DNA of 64,000 nt from JAFDVL01 sp043783625 (GTDB lineage: Bacteria; Acidobacteriota; Blastocatellia; RBC074). The notes under the pieces were generated by a model. The model was not told where the DNA came from. It saw only the letters and a list, made by a program, of their open reading frames with translations, and did not search any database. Numbering within the stretch: position 1 is the stretch's first letter; every line of letters starts with the position of its first letter. The stretch lies in the NCBI GenBank assembly GCA_043783625.1, contig JAYVZE010000240.1, positions 1 through 64,000 of the forward strand. Reading direction: 5' to 3'. Positions 51,999-60,274 of this stretch are shown piece by piece. A program made the position numbers and the translations under genes.

Positions 51999-53747
51999 TT
52001 AGCGGGTCGAAGTAAATGTCAAATTAAAATCCTTCGCCTGCTGGCAAGGCTTCAGCTCAATTTTGTTATTCGCAGCTTCAGCCTGTTTGCGAAGTGAAGT
52101 CCGAAAAACCTGATCGGTGAACTTCAGCTTGTCGGATTCGACTTTCGTCCGCGCTACGATCCAGTAATTTCCCGGCTGAAGATTTTTAAAATTGTAGCTG
52201 CCATCCACCGATTGAAAACTTTCATAGCGAAGCAAGTTATCAGCGTCCGTCAGTGCGACAGGAATCAGATAAACATTCATCTTCCCCGGCAACGACTTCC
52301 CTGCTTCAGCGTTTATTTTCCCCTGCACCGCAGCCGCGCCTTCCGCCAGAGCTAAATTAACATTCGTCAAATATTGACCTGAACCTAAATTAATTCCCGA
52401 CTTTGCTAAATCAATTGGCTTCGCCGCAGCTTTGGTGGTTTTGGGAGCCGGAGCCGTCAAAGATTTCGCGTACCAGAAATCTGTCGGCAACTTCCACCCA
52501 AGCCGGAATTCCCCGATAGATAAATCTTTGAAAGCGAATTCGCCATTGGTTTCCGGTGCCATGCCTCGAAAAGCTGCACCGCGCAGAGGAACCAGCGCGA
52601 CGCCTGCGACTTCCTGCCGTGCCGCATTCAAATTAATTTCTTCCAGCCATCCGGTACGATTTATTTGACAAGTACTTTTATCTCCGGCGAATTTTTCAAC
52701 CGTCACTTTTCCCGCAATGCCTGCCTGCGGCAACAGCTTTAAGGTCAAGCCGGAAATATCATTTCCTTTGACTGTCACTTTCATCGGATTCGATCTCAAC
52801 GTAGCGCGGCTGGTGGAATTACCAAGTGCTTGCATCGTCGCAATTAATTCATATTCTCCATCGGGTACGGCAGCAATTGAGAAGCCACGATTGCCTGCTC
52901 CGGGTCTGATATTATCGGAATTTACCGGACTCCCGTTCGAGGCTGAATAGAGTTCCACCATCGTGAAAGCACGTGCATCAGTTTCGGTACTCGCAGTAAC
53001 CACATTTCCACTGACGGAATTTCCGTATTGCACACTGTAACGAATATCAATCCCGCTGATTTCAGCACTTGGCTGCACCGTCACTTCCTGCGCCGCATCA
53101 CGCGTTGAAGAAGGATAATAAATATCGAGTTCCTTACTATCGGATTGAAAACTAAAACTTACATTATCTTTAACCAGAACGATGTAGCTGCCTGCCCTTA
53201 ACCCATACAGGCGATAAGCTCCGCGATCATCTGTCACGACAACTCGATTTCCTGTTGCTTGTACGGCTTCTCCTTCTTCGTCGTGCAACATCGTAGCCCC
53301 AACCATCGCGCCTACCATCGGCTCCCCGTATGCATTAGTTACTCTTCCAGTAATGACACCACCTTTTTTAAGTTGAAGCGTGACATCTTCACCGATCTTC
53401 ACTCCACCATTAGTATCTTTCGATTCTGCAATAAATCCCGGTGCGGAGGAAAGAACGCTGTACAAGCCAACTTCGATGTTCGTGAATTTAAATTCACCTT
53501 TGTCGTCCGTCGTCATCGCCGGAAAATTTCCGCCCTGCTGCGTCCGTTTCATCGGCATTAAATTCACCCGTTGCCCAACCGAAGGCTGTCCGTCTTCACC
53601 CATCACACGACCTGTAATTGATCCCTTGCGTGAGTCAGCTTTTTTCGGAGCGACCATTTCTTTGGCATCGGCGACGAGAGCTTGTGCGTTGAGTGCCTCC
53701 GCCGTTGCGAAAGTAAGCAAAATTATCAGCAGAATATTTTTTATCAT
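51999..53747 (-). CDS. Secreted carboxypeptidase-regulatory-like repeat protein (paralogue 2)
   Basis: A 582-residue exported protein with a signal peptide (NILLIILLTFATAEALNAQA). Repeated beta-sandwich units of the carboxypeptidase regulatory-like type occur, each starting with a G-x-V/I-T-G-R motif (GSITGRVMGEDGQP, GVITGRVTNAYGEP) and containing G-x-Y-x-L/I-G-L-R-A-G-x-Y cores. Such domains are extracellular stability or binding modules. The ATG overlaps the stop of the preceding paralogue by one base (TAATG), and GGAGGAAA within that gene serves as its ribosome site. Confidence 0.85.
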   Translation of the reverse strand: MIKNILLIILLTFATAEALNAQALVADAKEMVAPKKADSRKGSITGRVMGEDGQPSVGQRVNLMPMKRTQQGGNFPAMTTDDKGEFKFTNIEVGLYSVLSSAPGFIAESKDTNGGVKIGEDVTLQLKKGGVITGRVTNAYGEPMVGAMVGATMLHDEEGEAVQATGNRVVVTDDRGAYRLYGLRAGSYIVLVKDNVSFSFQSDSKELDIYYPSSTRDAAQEVTVQPSAEISGIDIRYSVQYGNSVSGNVVTASTETDARAFTMVELYSASNGSPVNSDNIRPGAGNRGFSIAAVPDGEYELIATMQALGNSTSRATLRSNPMKVTVKGNDISGLTLKLLPQAGIAGKVTVEKFAGDKSTCQINRTGWLEEINLNAARQEVAGVALVPLRGAAFRGMAPETNGEFAFKDLSIGEFRLGWKLPTDFWYAKSLTAPAPKTTKAAAKPIDLAKSGINLGSGQYLTNVNLALAEGAAAVQGKINAEAGKSLPGKMNVYLIPVALTDADNLLRYESFQSVDGSYNFKNLQPGNYWIVARTKVESDKLKFTDQVFRTSLRKQAEAANNKIELKPCQQAKDFNLTFTSTR

Positions 53748-55678
53748 TACTGATTTCCTCCTGCCGGCTGCGCACTAACATCCAGTGTCAACACAACCTG
53801 AGCTTCTGCACCGTTCAGCATCACCGTTTGCGAAACGGGCTTCACCGTCATGGTAAATTGTGGAGTAGTTCCGCCTCCCACCGTACCACCGGCCACACCA
53901 GTTGATGGAGTCCCGCCCCCGCTGGTTGCACCTCCGGCGGGTGCTCCTCCTGCGCCTCGACCACCTCTCGCAGCACCTCCGGCTCCGCCAAATCCTCCAC
54001 CTGCGGGAAGACCGCCACCACCAAAGCCACCGCCGCCAGGGATGGGGCGACCACCACCGAAACCTCCTCCTCCAATGCCACCCGGCAACGCCATCGCGGT
54101 CACGGTGTATTGACCGGAAACTAATCCTTCAATCACAAATCTTCCATTTTGATCTACCTGTGCGCCGCCGCCGCCCGTACCTCTTCCGCCACCTGTACTC
54201 GTTTTACTCGCCGAAACTCTTAATGTCGTACCAGCGGGAAGCGCACCGCCGACAACATTAATTTGACCGCGAATAACGCCGTTGCCTTGCGCCACAACGA
54301 GGCGAACGTTATTCACCTGCTCGCCTGCACCGACATCGAAGCCATTAGTTACATCAACCCCTTCGCGCTCAATTCTCACGATTGAATACCGACCTTCAGA
54401 GCGATTCATGATTGAGAGCGTCGCCTTGCCGGGCTGAATTCCTTTCACTTGAAAGGCTCCGTTTGCGGCGACTTCGCTCATTGCTCCGCGTCCGCCCATT
54501 TGAGGGCCACCACGTCCACCAGCAGTATTCGCAGCACGGGAACTCCCCATCACTCCGAATCCAGCCGTAGCGATTGCTCCTTGATTTTGCGCGCCATCAA
54601 TCACGACAAAGCCGTTAACCGTGGCTCCGCGTGAAGCTTTTACCTCAATATTTGCAGCATCGGCATCAGCAATTTCAAAAGCTGTTTGCTCAGAGTAATA
54701 ATCCGAATTCTGATCGCTTTGCACGGAAATTTGATAGGAACCCTTTTCAATCCCCGAAATCAGGAATTCACCATTCAGGTCAGTTCGTTCGTTGCTGGAA
54801 TTCATCGGTGCGCCACCGCCACCACGTTGATTACGTGAGACCTGACGAAAGGCGACCTGAACACCAACTACCGGAGTCCCCGTCATCGCGTCTATGACCT
54901 TGCCCTTCGCTTCATAAGTTGGCAGCGGTTGACCTAATTTAATTTCAATATCTTTAGTTTCATTGCCTTCGGTCACGTCTACGGTTTGGGCTTCGGCTTC
55001 GGTGAAAACACTTGGATAATACGTCAGCGGATAGCGTTGCCGAAAATTTCCAAAGCCGCGCCCACCACCGCCGCCTGCGTCTCCGGCACTGACCAGATAT
55101 TGACCGGAAGGAATTCCGAACAATCGAAAGACGCCGCGATCATCGGTCGAATCTGTCATCCCCGAAGTACTCACAGAAAAAAATGTTGTCGTCGTACCGT
55201 CCACATTTTTCGTTTTCAAGGTCACGCGCTGCTCAATCGCCGGAGCGCCATCAGGGCGAAGAATTTTCCCCGTGATGACTCCACCTGTCCTCATTGAAAT
55301 ATCAATGTTTTCGACGTTTTCGTTATCATTGACAATCACAGATTTACCGCGAAACGGCCCCGCTATATCACTGCTGTCAGGCACGTACGCCATGGCATTT
55401 GGCGTCACAATGTAATTCCCTGCCGCGACATTCGTGAATTTATATTTGCCGTCTTCATCGGTTTTGGCGGATTGTCCATTGCGTCCGCCGCCACCTTGCC
55501 CGTTGCGCATCAGGTTCACCGTGATACCGCGCAGCGCCTTGTCTTTGCTGGAGATTCGACCGGAGATTGTCGAGTTCGCAATTTTCGCCGGAGTCGTTGC
55601 AGTAGATGGTCCAGGCTGAGCCAGCCCCACCAACGAAGCAAAAATAATCGCCGTCATGATCCAAAAAAGTTTTCGCAT
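53747..55678 (-). CDS. Secreted carboxypeptidase-regulatory-like repeat protein with Gly-rich segment (paralogue 1)
   Basis: A 643-residue exported protein with a signal peptide (KLFWIMTAIIFASLVGLAQ). It carries repeated carboxypeptidase regulatory-like domains (STISGRISSKDKALRGI, GVITGKILRPDGAPAI). A long glycine-rich, proline-poor segment at about 525-610 (GGGGFGGGRPIPGGGGFGGG) is low complexity, and the opposite strand of that region also reads as long spurious frames. A final beta-rich stretch (MTVKPVSQTVMLNGAEAQV) ends the protein. ATG at 55678 is preferred to an upstream in-frame start. It is cotranscribed with the next paralogue. Confidence 0.85.
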   Translation of the reverse strand: MRKLFWIMTAIIFASLVGLAQPGPSTATTPAKIANSTISGRISSKDKALRGITVNLMRNGQGGGGRNGQSAKTDEDGKYKFTNVAAGNYIVTPNAMAYVPDSSDIAGPFRGKSVIVNDNENVENIDISMRTGGVITGKILRPDGAPAIEQRVTLKTKNVDGTTTTFFSVSTSGMTDSTDDRGVFRLFGIPSGQYLVSAGDAGGGGGRGFGNFRQRYPLTYYPSVFTEAEAQTVDVTEGNETKDIEIKLGQPLPTYEAKGKVIDAMTGTPVVGVQVAFRQVSRNQRGGGGAPMNSSNERTDLNGEFLISGIEKGSYQISVQSDQNSDYYSEQTAFEIADADAANIEVKASRGATVNGFVVIDGAQNQGAIATAGFGVMGSSRAANTAGGRGGPQMGGRGAMSEVAANGAFQVKGIQPGKATLSIMNRSEGRYSIVRIEREGVDVTNGFDVGAGEQVNNVRLVVAQGNGVIRGQINVVGGALPAGTTLRVSASKTSTGGGRGTGGGGAQVDQNGRFVIEGLVSGQYTVTAMALPGGIGGGGFGGGRPIPGGGGFGGGGLPAGGGFGGAGGAARGGRGAGGAPAGGATSGGGTPSTGVAGGTVGGGTTPQFTMTVKPVSQTVMLNGAEAQVVLTLDVSAQPAGGNQ

Positions 55679-55845
55679 AATTTTATCTCCACCAATTGCG
55701 GGAACACTCTGCATTACATCCATCGTCAGGAATTGACCGAACTACAATCCAAAACGCTCGCCGGAGCAGTTTGGTTACTGCAAAGTTTGACTGATTGACA
55801 TGAGTGGTAGATTATCGGCGGGAAAGAATTTTGATTCAAGCGAAG

Positions 55846-55914
55846 GTACGATAGGCGTCCCGCCTGTCGAAAAGTATTGATCGAAAACAACGACAGGCGA
55901 GACGCCTATCGTAC
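55846..55914. repeat. Inverted repeat with 24-base arms
   Basis: Arms at 55846-55869 and 55891-55914 (GTACGATAGGCGT core) pair with one mismatch. It lies directly before the BMC shell protein start, eight bases from the ATG. Confidence 0.9.
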
Positions 55915-55922
55915 ATAAATTT

Positions 55923-56237
55923 ATGGACGCTTTAGGAATGATTGAAACTCGTGGCTTGGTAGCCATGATCGAAGCCGCTGATACGATGGTGAAGACTGCG
56001 AACGTCACCCTCGTCGGCTGGGAAAAAATTGACGCCGGACACGTCATCGCCATCGTGCGCGGAGAAGTCGCCGCCGTCAAAGCCGCCGTCGAAGCTGGCT
56101 CCGCCGCCGCCCGTCGCATCGGCGAAGTCATCTCCACCCACGTCATCCCCCGTCCGCATTCGGATGTTGATGAAGGGATTTCAGTGTTGAAAACAGGAGA
56201 GACTACGCGGAAGCCGATTAGTGGGTCGGTGCGGTAG
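55923..56237 (+). CDS. Bacterial microcompartment shell protein (BMC-H, single domain)
   Basis: A 104-residue protein matching the PduA/CcmK hexamer family. Visible are the N-terminal ALGMIETRGLVAMIEAADTM, the VTLVGWEKIDAGHV strand, IVRGEVAAVKAAVEAG and the VIPRPHSDVDEG ending. Such proteins form hexagonal plates with central pores for metabolite passage. No other microcompartment gene (pentamer, enzyme core) lies in this window, so it is an orphan here. An inverted repeat ends eight bases before the ATG and no ribosome site is visible, so expression may depend on that hairpin or a leaderless start. Confidence 0.92.
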   Translation: MDALGMIETRGLVAMIEAADTMVKTANVTLVGWEKIDAGHVIAIVRGEVAAVKAAVEAGSAAARRIGEVISTHVIPRPHSDVDEGISVLKTGETTRKPISGSVR

Positions 56238-56269
56238 CTGGTTGCAAACTCAAAGCTCCATCAGAGATT

Positions 56270-56770
56270 ATGAACGATAATAATTCAATCCTGATTTACT
56301 TGGACACAAATGCTTACTCGCGCCCATTTGACGACCAAACAAACACGGATATTCAAGCAGAAGCTAATGCTTTTCTTGAAATTATCGCTGAGGTGAGAAA
56401 TGGTAAATTGATTTTGCTTGGTTCAGACATTTTGGATTTTGAAGTTCATAATGTGCTTGATGAGGAGAAGCGCGTCAAAATAGAAGACTATTTGAATCTG
56501 TGTCATCAGCAAATCGAGAATTCCGAAGAGATACTAACTCTTGGCAAACAAATTCAAGTTAACTGTCAACTCCGAGCGCGTGATGCCTTGCATATTGCTT
56601 CAGCTATCATCGGACAATCAAGATACTTTTTATCATGCGACAAAAAGGTGACGGACATGAAACAGGCGAGATGTTATCGCCGTTTAGCAAAGCCTTTTCG
56701 GTCAGCATACTTTTCAGCAATGAATCCTGTCCTGTTTGCTGATAAACTGAAAAAAGGAGAAATTGAATGA
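56270..56770 (+). CDS. PIN-domain ribonuclease, probable toxin
   Basis: A 166-residue protein with a PIN fold. The first catalytic aspartate is in IYLDTNAYSRPF. The conserved middle acidic residues lie around ILDFEVHNVLDEE, and ARDALHIASAI carries the third aspartate. Such enzymes cleave specific RNAs. Its stop overlaps the next small gene by four bases (ATGA), the usual layout of a toxin-antitoxin pair, though here the toxin comes first. Substrates are unknown. Confidence 0.85.
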   Translation: MNDNNSILIYLDTNAYSRPFDDQTNTDIQAEANAFLEIIAEVRNGKLILLGSDILDFEVHNVLDEEKRVKIEDYLNLCHQQIENSEEILTLGKQIQVNCQLRARDALHIASAIIGQSRYFLSCDKKVTDMKQARCYRRLAKPFRSAYFSAMNPVLFADKLKKGEIE

Positions 56771-56979
56771 ATACTACAACGATTGAATCAGATATTATTC
56801 AAGAAGGCTGGAAAATTCTTGTCACTAAACTTGGACTGCAAAAAGCCACCCAATTTGTCGTTTTGCTTGAGCGCGGCAAGGGAGATTCCGTGAAAGAGTT
56901 AAGCGATTATTGGGGAAACGCCAGCATAGACGAAATCTACAATCGAGTGACGGATTGGAAGAACAAGCAACTCCGCTGA
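56767..56979 (+). CDS. Small protein paired with the PIN toxin, probable antitoxin
   Basis: A 70-residue protein (EGWKILVTKLGLQKATQFVV, then LERGKGDSVKELSDYWGN). Similar short proteins occur next to PIN genes in cyanobacteria and other phyla. The helical N-terminal part may bind the toxin or DNA. It overlaps the PIN gene by four bases. The antitoxin role is inferred from position. Confidence 0.7.
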   Translation: MNTTTIESDIIQEGWKILVTKLGLQKATQFVVLLERGKGDSVKELSDYWGNASIDEIYNRVTDWKNKQLR

Positions 56980-57273
56980 AACTACCCGGATTGAAAGAGG
57001 CGATTAACCTGCTGAACGGTTTAGGCGTAGTCACGCCCGAATGGCTGACGGTTCTAAAATTCAACGCGAGCCATCAAAAAGACGTCGACGACATCGTATT
57101 CCTGCTCAAAAACGAAACTGGTAGACCGCCCGACCGTCAAACAAAAAGTAATTGATACCGTAGGCGAAGGCGGATGGATCACGATGCTGGCAGGCTTTCG
57201 CAGGCTCTGTGATTTAGCGGATGGGAACACGAAAGAGCCAAGCAAGTATGGAGTAGGGATTGATTCCCTATGA
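56973..57273 (+). pseudogene. Frameshifted C-terminal remnant of an uncharacterised protein
   Basis: From 56980 one frame reads LKLPGLKEAINLL and TPEWLTVLKFNASHQKDVDDIVFLLK. At about 57120 the coherent sequence moves to another frame and continues VDRPTVKQKVIDTVGEGG, then MLAGFRRLCDLADGN and a stop at 57271-57273. The two parts together look like the C-terminal 100 residues of a protein in which QKDVDDIVFLL resembles the end of nucleotidyltransferase-type (DUF6036-like) proteins. The N-terminal part is missing and one frameshift is present. The last codons lie within the inverted repeat at 57251-57297, which seems to have replaced the original end. Confidence 0.65.
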
Positions 57274-57297
57274 AATCAAGGGAATCAATCCCTACTC
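57251..57297. repeat. Perfect 19-bp inverted repeat at the CBASS operon end
   Basis: Arms at 57251-57269 and 57279-57297 (GAGTAGGGATTGATTCCCT) are exact complements. The right arm overlaps the stop codon of the E2-like gene, so it probably ends the CBASS transcript. Confidence 0.9.
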
Positions 57298-58036
57298 AGG
57301 GGTATATAGTTTTTACACCAAATAAATTTCGGTTTAATATTTGTCCCTCTAATTTTCGTTGTTCTGCAACTCTAAGTTGTTTATATTTCTCAAGCTCAAC
57401 ATCGAACAAACGCAGTGACATTCTTGCGGTATCAGTTTTAATTTTCTCTCGATAATCTTTCAGTTGAAGAAAGTGGCAGTCTTGAAGTTTTTTATTACTC
57501 CCACAATAACAAATCCGGTGCTTTTTCAGCGTTTCTTTTGCTAAATACTTGATAAATGCGTGAATCAATTTCAAGTCATTCGTCTTTAGCTCTTCTTTAT
57601 AAAATGCCAAAATCCCCGAAATGCCGTGGCTTCTATCACCCCAGAGCCATTTTCCCGTATGCTCAAAATAAGATTGATTCATAAAGTATCCCATCACAAT
57701 TTTTTGTATAAACTCGACGAGTGACATTCCTTTTGGGTAATAGCGCCATGTCTCTTCTTCAACAAATAAACAACAGTTTCCATTCATAAAAATGTGGCGC
57801 TCGCCTATATGTGGAATTCGTCCGCCTGTCTCTCTTACAAATGGAAGTTTATCAGGGTAACTATGTGAAAGTTCAATTTCAATTGAGTAAAAATCATTAA
57901 TTTCGGTCAAGTGCAATGCGCCTCGAATAAACATAACATCATTTTCAAATATGATGTGAAGCGTAGGAAAATGCTTATCTATTGAGATTTTTACAATATC
58001 AAGCAACTTAGAATTTTCTTTGTGCCAAATTTTCAT
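57296..58036 (-). CDS. CBASS E2-like (ubiquitin-conjugating-fold) protein with SEC-C zinc motif
   Basis: A 246-residue protein. The N-terminal 160 residues have an E2-like pattern: FYSIEIELSHSYPDKLPFV, IPHIGERHIFMNGNCCLF and WRYYPKGMSLVEFI. C88 and C89 (in GNCCLF) are the candidate catalytic cysteines. A SEC-C-type zinc motif, C176-x-C178...C187-H188 (ICYCGSNKKLQDCH), and a helical tail follow. E2-only CBASS operons use the E2 to conjugate the cyclase C terminus to cell targets, which primes signalling. ATG at 58036 overlaps the cyclase stop by four bases (ATGA); a TTG three codons earlier is also possible. No E1 or deconjugase gene is present. Confidence 0.82.
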   Translation of the reverse strand: MKIWHKENSKLLDIVKISIDKHFPTLHIIFENDVMFIRGALHLTEINDFYSIEIELSHSYPDKLPFVRETGGRIPHIGERHIFMNGNCCLFVEEETWRYYPKGMSLVEFIQKIVMGYFMNQSYFEHTGKWLWGDRSHGISGILAFYKEELKTNDLKLIHAFIKYLAKETLKKHRICYCGSNKKLQDCHFLQLKDYREKIKTDTARMSLRLFDVELEKYKQLRVAEQRKLEGQILNRNLFGVKTIYP

Positions 58037-58941
58037 CTGTCGCAATATGGTTTTGCAGTTACAAAACTAGAACTTGCCACAACTCTTTGAATTCTAGCAA
58101 TTTTTTCATCATCAGAAGTTTCTTCAATTTTACCAAAAATTGCTTCCCAACCCGATGCCTTTATATTCGCTAACGTTCTTTCAGCGGCTTTTGAGAGATC
58201 ATTCTTTACAGTATCGTCAAAAACATCAGATAAATCGTTATTCGAGTTAGCTGGGTCAACAATTATTATATTTTTAATATTATCTTGAAGCTCTTGCCAG
58301 AATTCTTTAAGCCTGTCGTCTAATTGTTCCTTATTTTCGGAATCTTTTAAGACCTTTATGACTAATAATTCAAGCGGGAAAGTGCGTATTTGCAGCCCAT
58401 TACGAATTCTCCAAAGTTTCGCTAAACGAATAACTTTTCTTAATTCACTATCGCGGATGTGCTTCAGGTGCAAATACAAATTTGTTTTAAGGCGATGCTC
58501 ATCTTCGACATTTCGATACAAGTAAACATCTTTTTTTGTATCTCCATTAATAGCTTCTATGTAACGTCCTGGAACCACGTCAATATGGAAATCTTCTTTG
58601 GCATCTTTGCTTTCAATTCGTAAGGCTGACGCTTTTTCTTTAACGAAATATTTCTCACGCAAAGCCTTTGCAACATTGTTGTAAATTTCCTCCAGAGTTG
58701 CGCCCGCATTCAGATCATCGCGTAAAAAGTAGCAAGTCAAATCGAGATCGTACAATTCTTTAATAAGAGTTTTTTTCTTATATGAACCTGCATAGAAGAA
58801 CCCTATCCAGCTACCTTTAAATTTTTCACGTAAAAATGTTTCAACTTCGCCTTTGCGCTCACGCAGGTTTTTAAGTTCACTACAATCTTCTTCCAATTTT
58901 TGGTTGTCCAAAATTTTCTTCAGATATTCGTTATCTGTCAT
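58033..58941 (-). CDS. CD-NTase (cGAS/DncV-like nucleotidyltransferase) of CBASS
   Basis: A 302-residue enzyme that makes a cyclic oligonucleotide second messenger after phage sensing. The nucleotidyltransferase signature is G52-S53 in YAGSYKKKT, then the acidic pair D65/D67 in LYDLDLTCYF and the third aspartate D121 in FHIDVVPGRY. The C-terminal half (SELRKVIRLAKLWRIRNG, FPLELLVIKVL) is the helical lobe common to CD-NTases. The clade is not assigned. The start overlaps the Cap5 stop by 11 bases, and the end overlaps the E2-like gene. Residues at the C terminus (TAKPYCDR) would be the conjugation site if the E2 acts on it. Confidence 0.9.
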   Translation of the reverse strand: MTDNEYLKKILDNQKLEEDCSELKNLRERKGEVETFLREKFKGSWIGFFYAGSYKKKTLIKELYDLDLTCYFLRDDLNAGATLEEIYNNVAKALREKYFVKEKASALRIESKDAKEDFHIDVVPGRYIEAINGDTKKDVYLYRNVEDEHRLKTNLYLHLKHIRDSELRKVIRLAKLWRIRNGLQIRTFPLELLVIKVLKDSENKEQLDDRLKEFWQELQDNIKNIIIVDPANSNNDLSDVFDDTVKNDLSKAAERTLANIKASGWEAIFGKIEETSDDEKIARIQRVVASSSFVTAKPYCDR

Positions 58942-60142
58942 ACTCGTTCACCTTTAAAATAAAACTAAAGCCCTTGTTATTACTCCTTTTGTTATTGTCA
59001 TAAACCCAAAGTTCAGGATCAACTTTGGGCAACAGCTCTTTGCCAAGCAAAATCGCAATTGGAGCAGGTGTCGCCGGAAATAATCTGACTACTTCAATGT
59101 TATTGTGATTAGCTTTGATCGTTCGTAAGGCAATTTGATAAATACTCTTGAATTCGTCAAGGCTCTCTTTCAACTGCAAAAACATTGGCGAAAGGGGTAT
59201 TTTTTTCAACGTTATTTCGTAAATTGAAAATGATTCATCAATTTCGCTAGGCATCTCCGAAACTTCAATTTTTCCACTTAATGAAACGATAAGCACTACA
59301 TTTTTCTTTTCGCTTCCTTGCTGTAGACGATTAAATGAATACTGAGCCACCTGACCGTTAGTTTTCCATTTCCAATCTTCTGTATCTCGGTGTCTTTGAT
59401 ACAAATCAGTTCGAATTTTATTACTCAAACAGGACCCGAAAAATACTAATAATGGCATTGGCGCAAGAGCAAAAACTGAAATATGGTCTACAGGATTTGC
59501 ATCAATTTGCGGATCGTAGAGCCGAGCAATTCGGGGTTTAATTTGATTTTTGGCGACATTGAAAAAACCAGTATCACTATCGTCGAATTGTGTAAGATCA
59601 ATATCTAACTGTCTCTCAAGAGGGTAAAAAAATGGCTCAAGCGCGACTCTAATATCGGAATCAGCTATTTGCACAGCATTACCCCCAATTTTAGACTGCA
59701 AGCGAATTACGAATGTTCGATTCGGCTTTATTTCAGTTAGCCTCTTTATACTTTCTTCATGAGACCGTTTCATTTTCTCAAGTTTTTCTCTGGAGTAATC
59801 AAGCGGCTTTTCTATATCGATTAAATGATGATGTTCGTAGCATAGAAGCATCAAATTAGTAACATCGTTAATCTTCTCAGGTCTATTCGGAACATTCCCT
59901 CGTGTGCCATTCTCCTTAAAGGCAACAATGTGAGCATTTTGACCATATTTACCCCTCGCCAAAGTTAGCCAGTCTTCAAGTAAATATTTATTACAAAACT
60001 CACATCTTCCTCCAGACAATGCCCACAACATCACTTCTGCCTTTTCTGTAAAATTCCTTAACTGAATTGATGATCCCGCACCAGAGTCTTGATACTTTTG
60101 ATTTTTGGATGTACTTTTATTTTTAACAGCTTTTACAGCCAT
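58931..60142 (-). CDS. cap5: CBASS effector Cap5 (HNH nuclease - SAVED)
   Basis: A 403-residue effector. The HNH nuclease at about residues 30-135 has zinc cysteines C47/C50 (GRCEFC), H71 (QNAHIVAF), N96 and the histidine cluster 104-106 after C101 (LLCYEHHHLIDIEKP). The SAVED domain covers about 180-403 (PVDHISVFALAPMPLLVFFG, EKKNVVLIVSLSGKIEVS, RLFPATPAPIAILLGKEL). The ligand bound by SAVED triggers tetramer assembly and DNA degradation. It is first in the operon, read toward lower coordinates, and an AAGGA site precedes the ATG. AT-rich composition contrasts with flanks, which suggests horizontal gain. Confidence 0.92.
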   Translation of the reverse strand: MAVKAVKNKSTSKNQKYQDSGAGSSIQLRNFTEKAEVMLWALSGGRCEFCNKYLLEDWLTLARGKYGQNAHIVAFKENGTRGNVPNRPEKINDVTNLMLLCYEHHHLIDIEKPLDYSREKLEKMKRSHEESIKRLTEIKPNRTFVIRLQSKIGGNAVQIADSDIRVALEPFFYPLERQLDIDLTQFDDSDTGFFNVAKNQIKPRIARLYDPQIDANPVDHISVFALAPMPLLVFFGSCLSNKIRTDLYQRHRDTEDWKWKTNGQVAQYSFNRLQQGSEKKNVVLIVSLSGKIEVSEMPSEIDESFSIYEITLKKIPLSPMFLQLKESLDEFKSIYQIALRTIKANHNNIEVVRLFPATPAPIAILLGKELLPKVDPELWVYDNNKRSNNKGFSFILKVNEYDR

Positions 60143-60182
60143 AATTTTTCCTTAAAATGTTGACACACTGGAACCCAACACA

Positions 60183-60270
60183 TATCCTGTATCAGGATAA
60201 AAACCATCCTACACTAGACAGTAGACAGCCGTCAACTGTTTTAGGATAAACCATTTCCCAATACAGGATT
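60183..60270. promoter_or_regulatory. CBASS/CapH divergent regulatory region with repeated ATCCT/AGGAT half sites
   Basis: The 132 bases between the Cap5 and CapH-like starts contain an inverted repeat TATCCTG-TAT-CAGGATA (60183-60199) and further half sites: ATCCTA near 60206, TAGGATA at 60242-60248 and CAGGATT near 60264. The array spans both promoter areas and is a plausible binding site for the CapH-like repressor. Confidence 0.5.
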
Positions 60271-60274
60271 CCTA

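Noticed and set aside
53848..54261. Long frames on both strands opposite the Gly-rich coding region
   Set aside because: They are low-complexity Pro/Arg/Val-rich shadows of the GGN-rich codons of the 53747-55678 gene.
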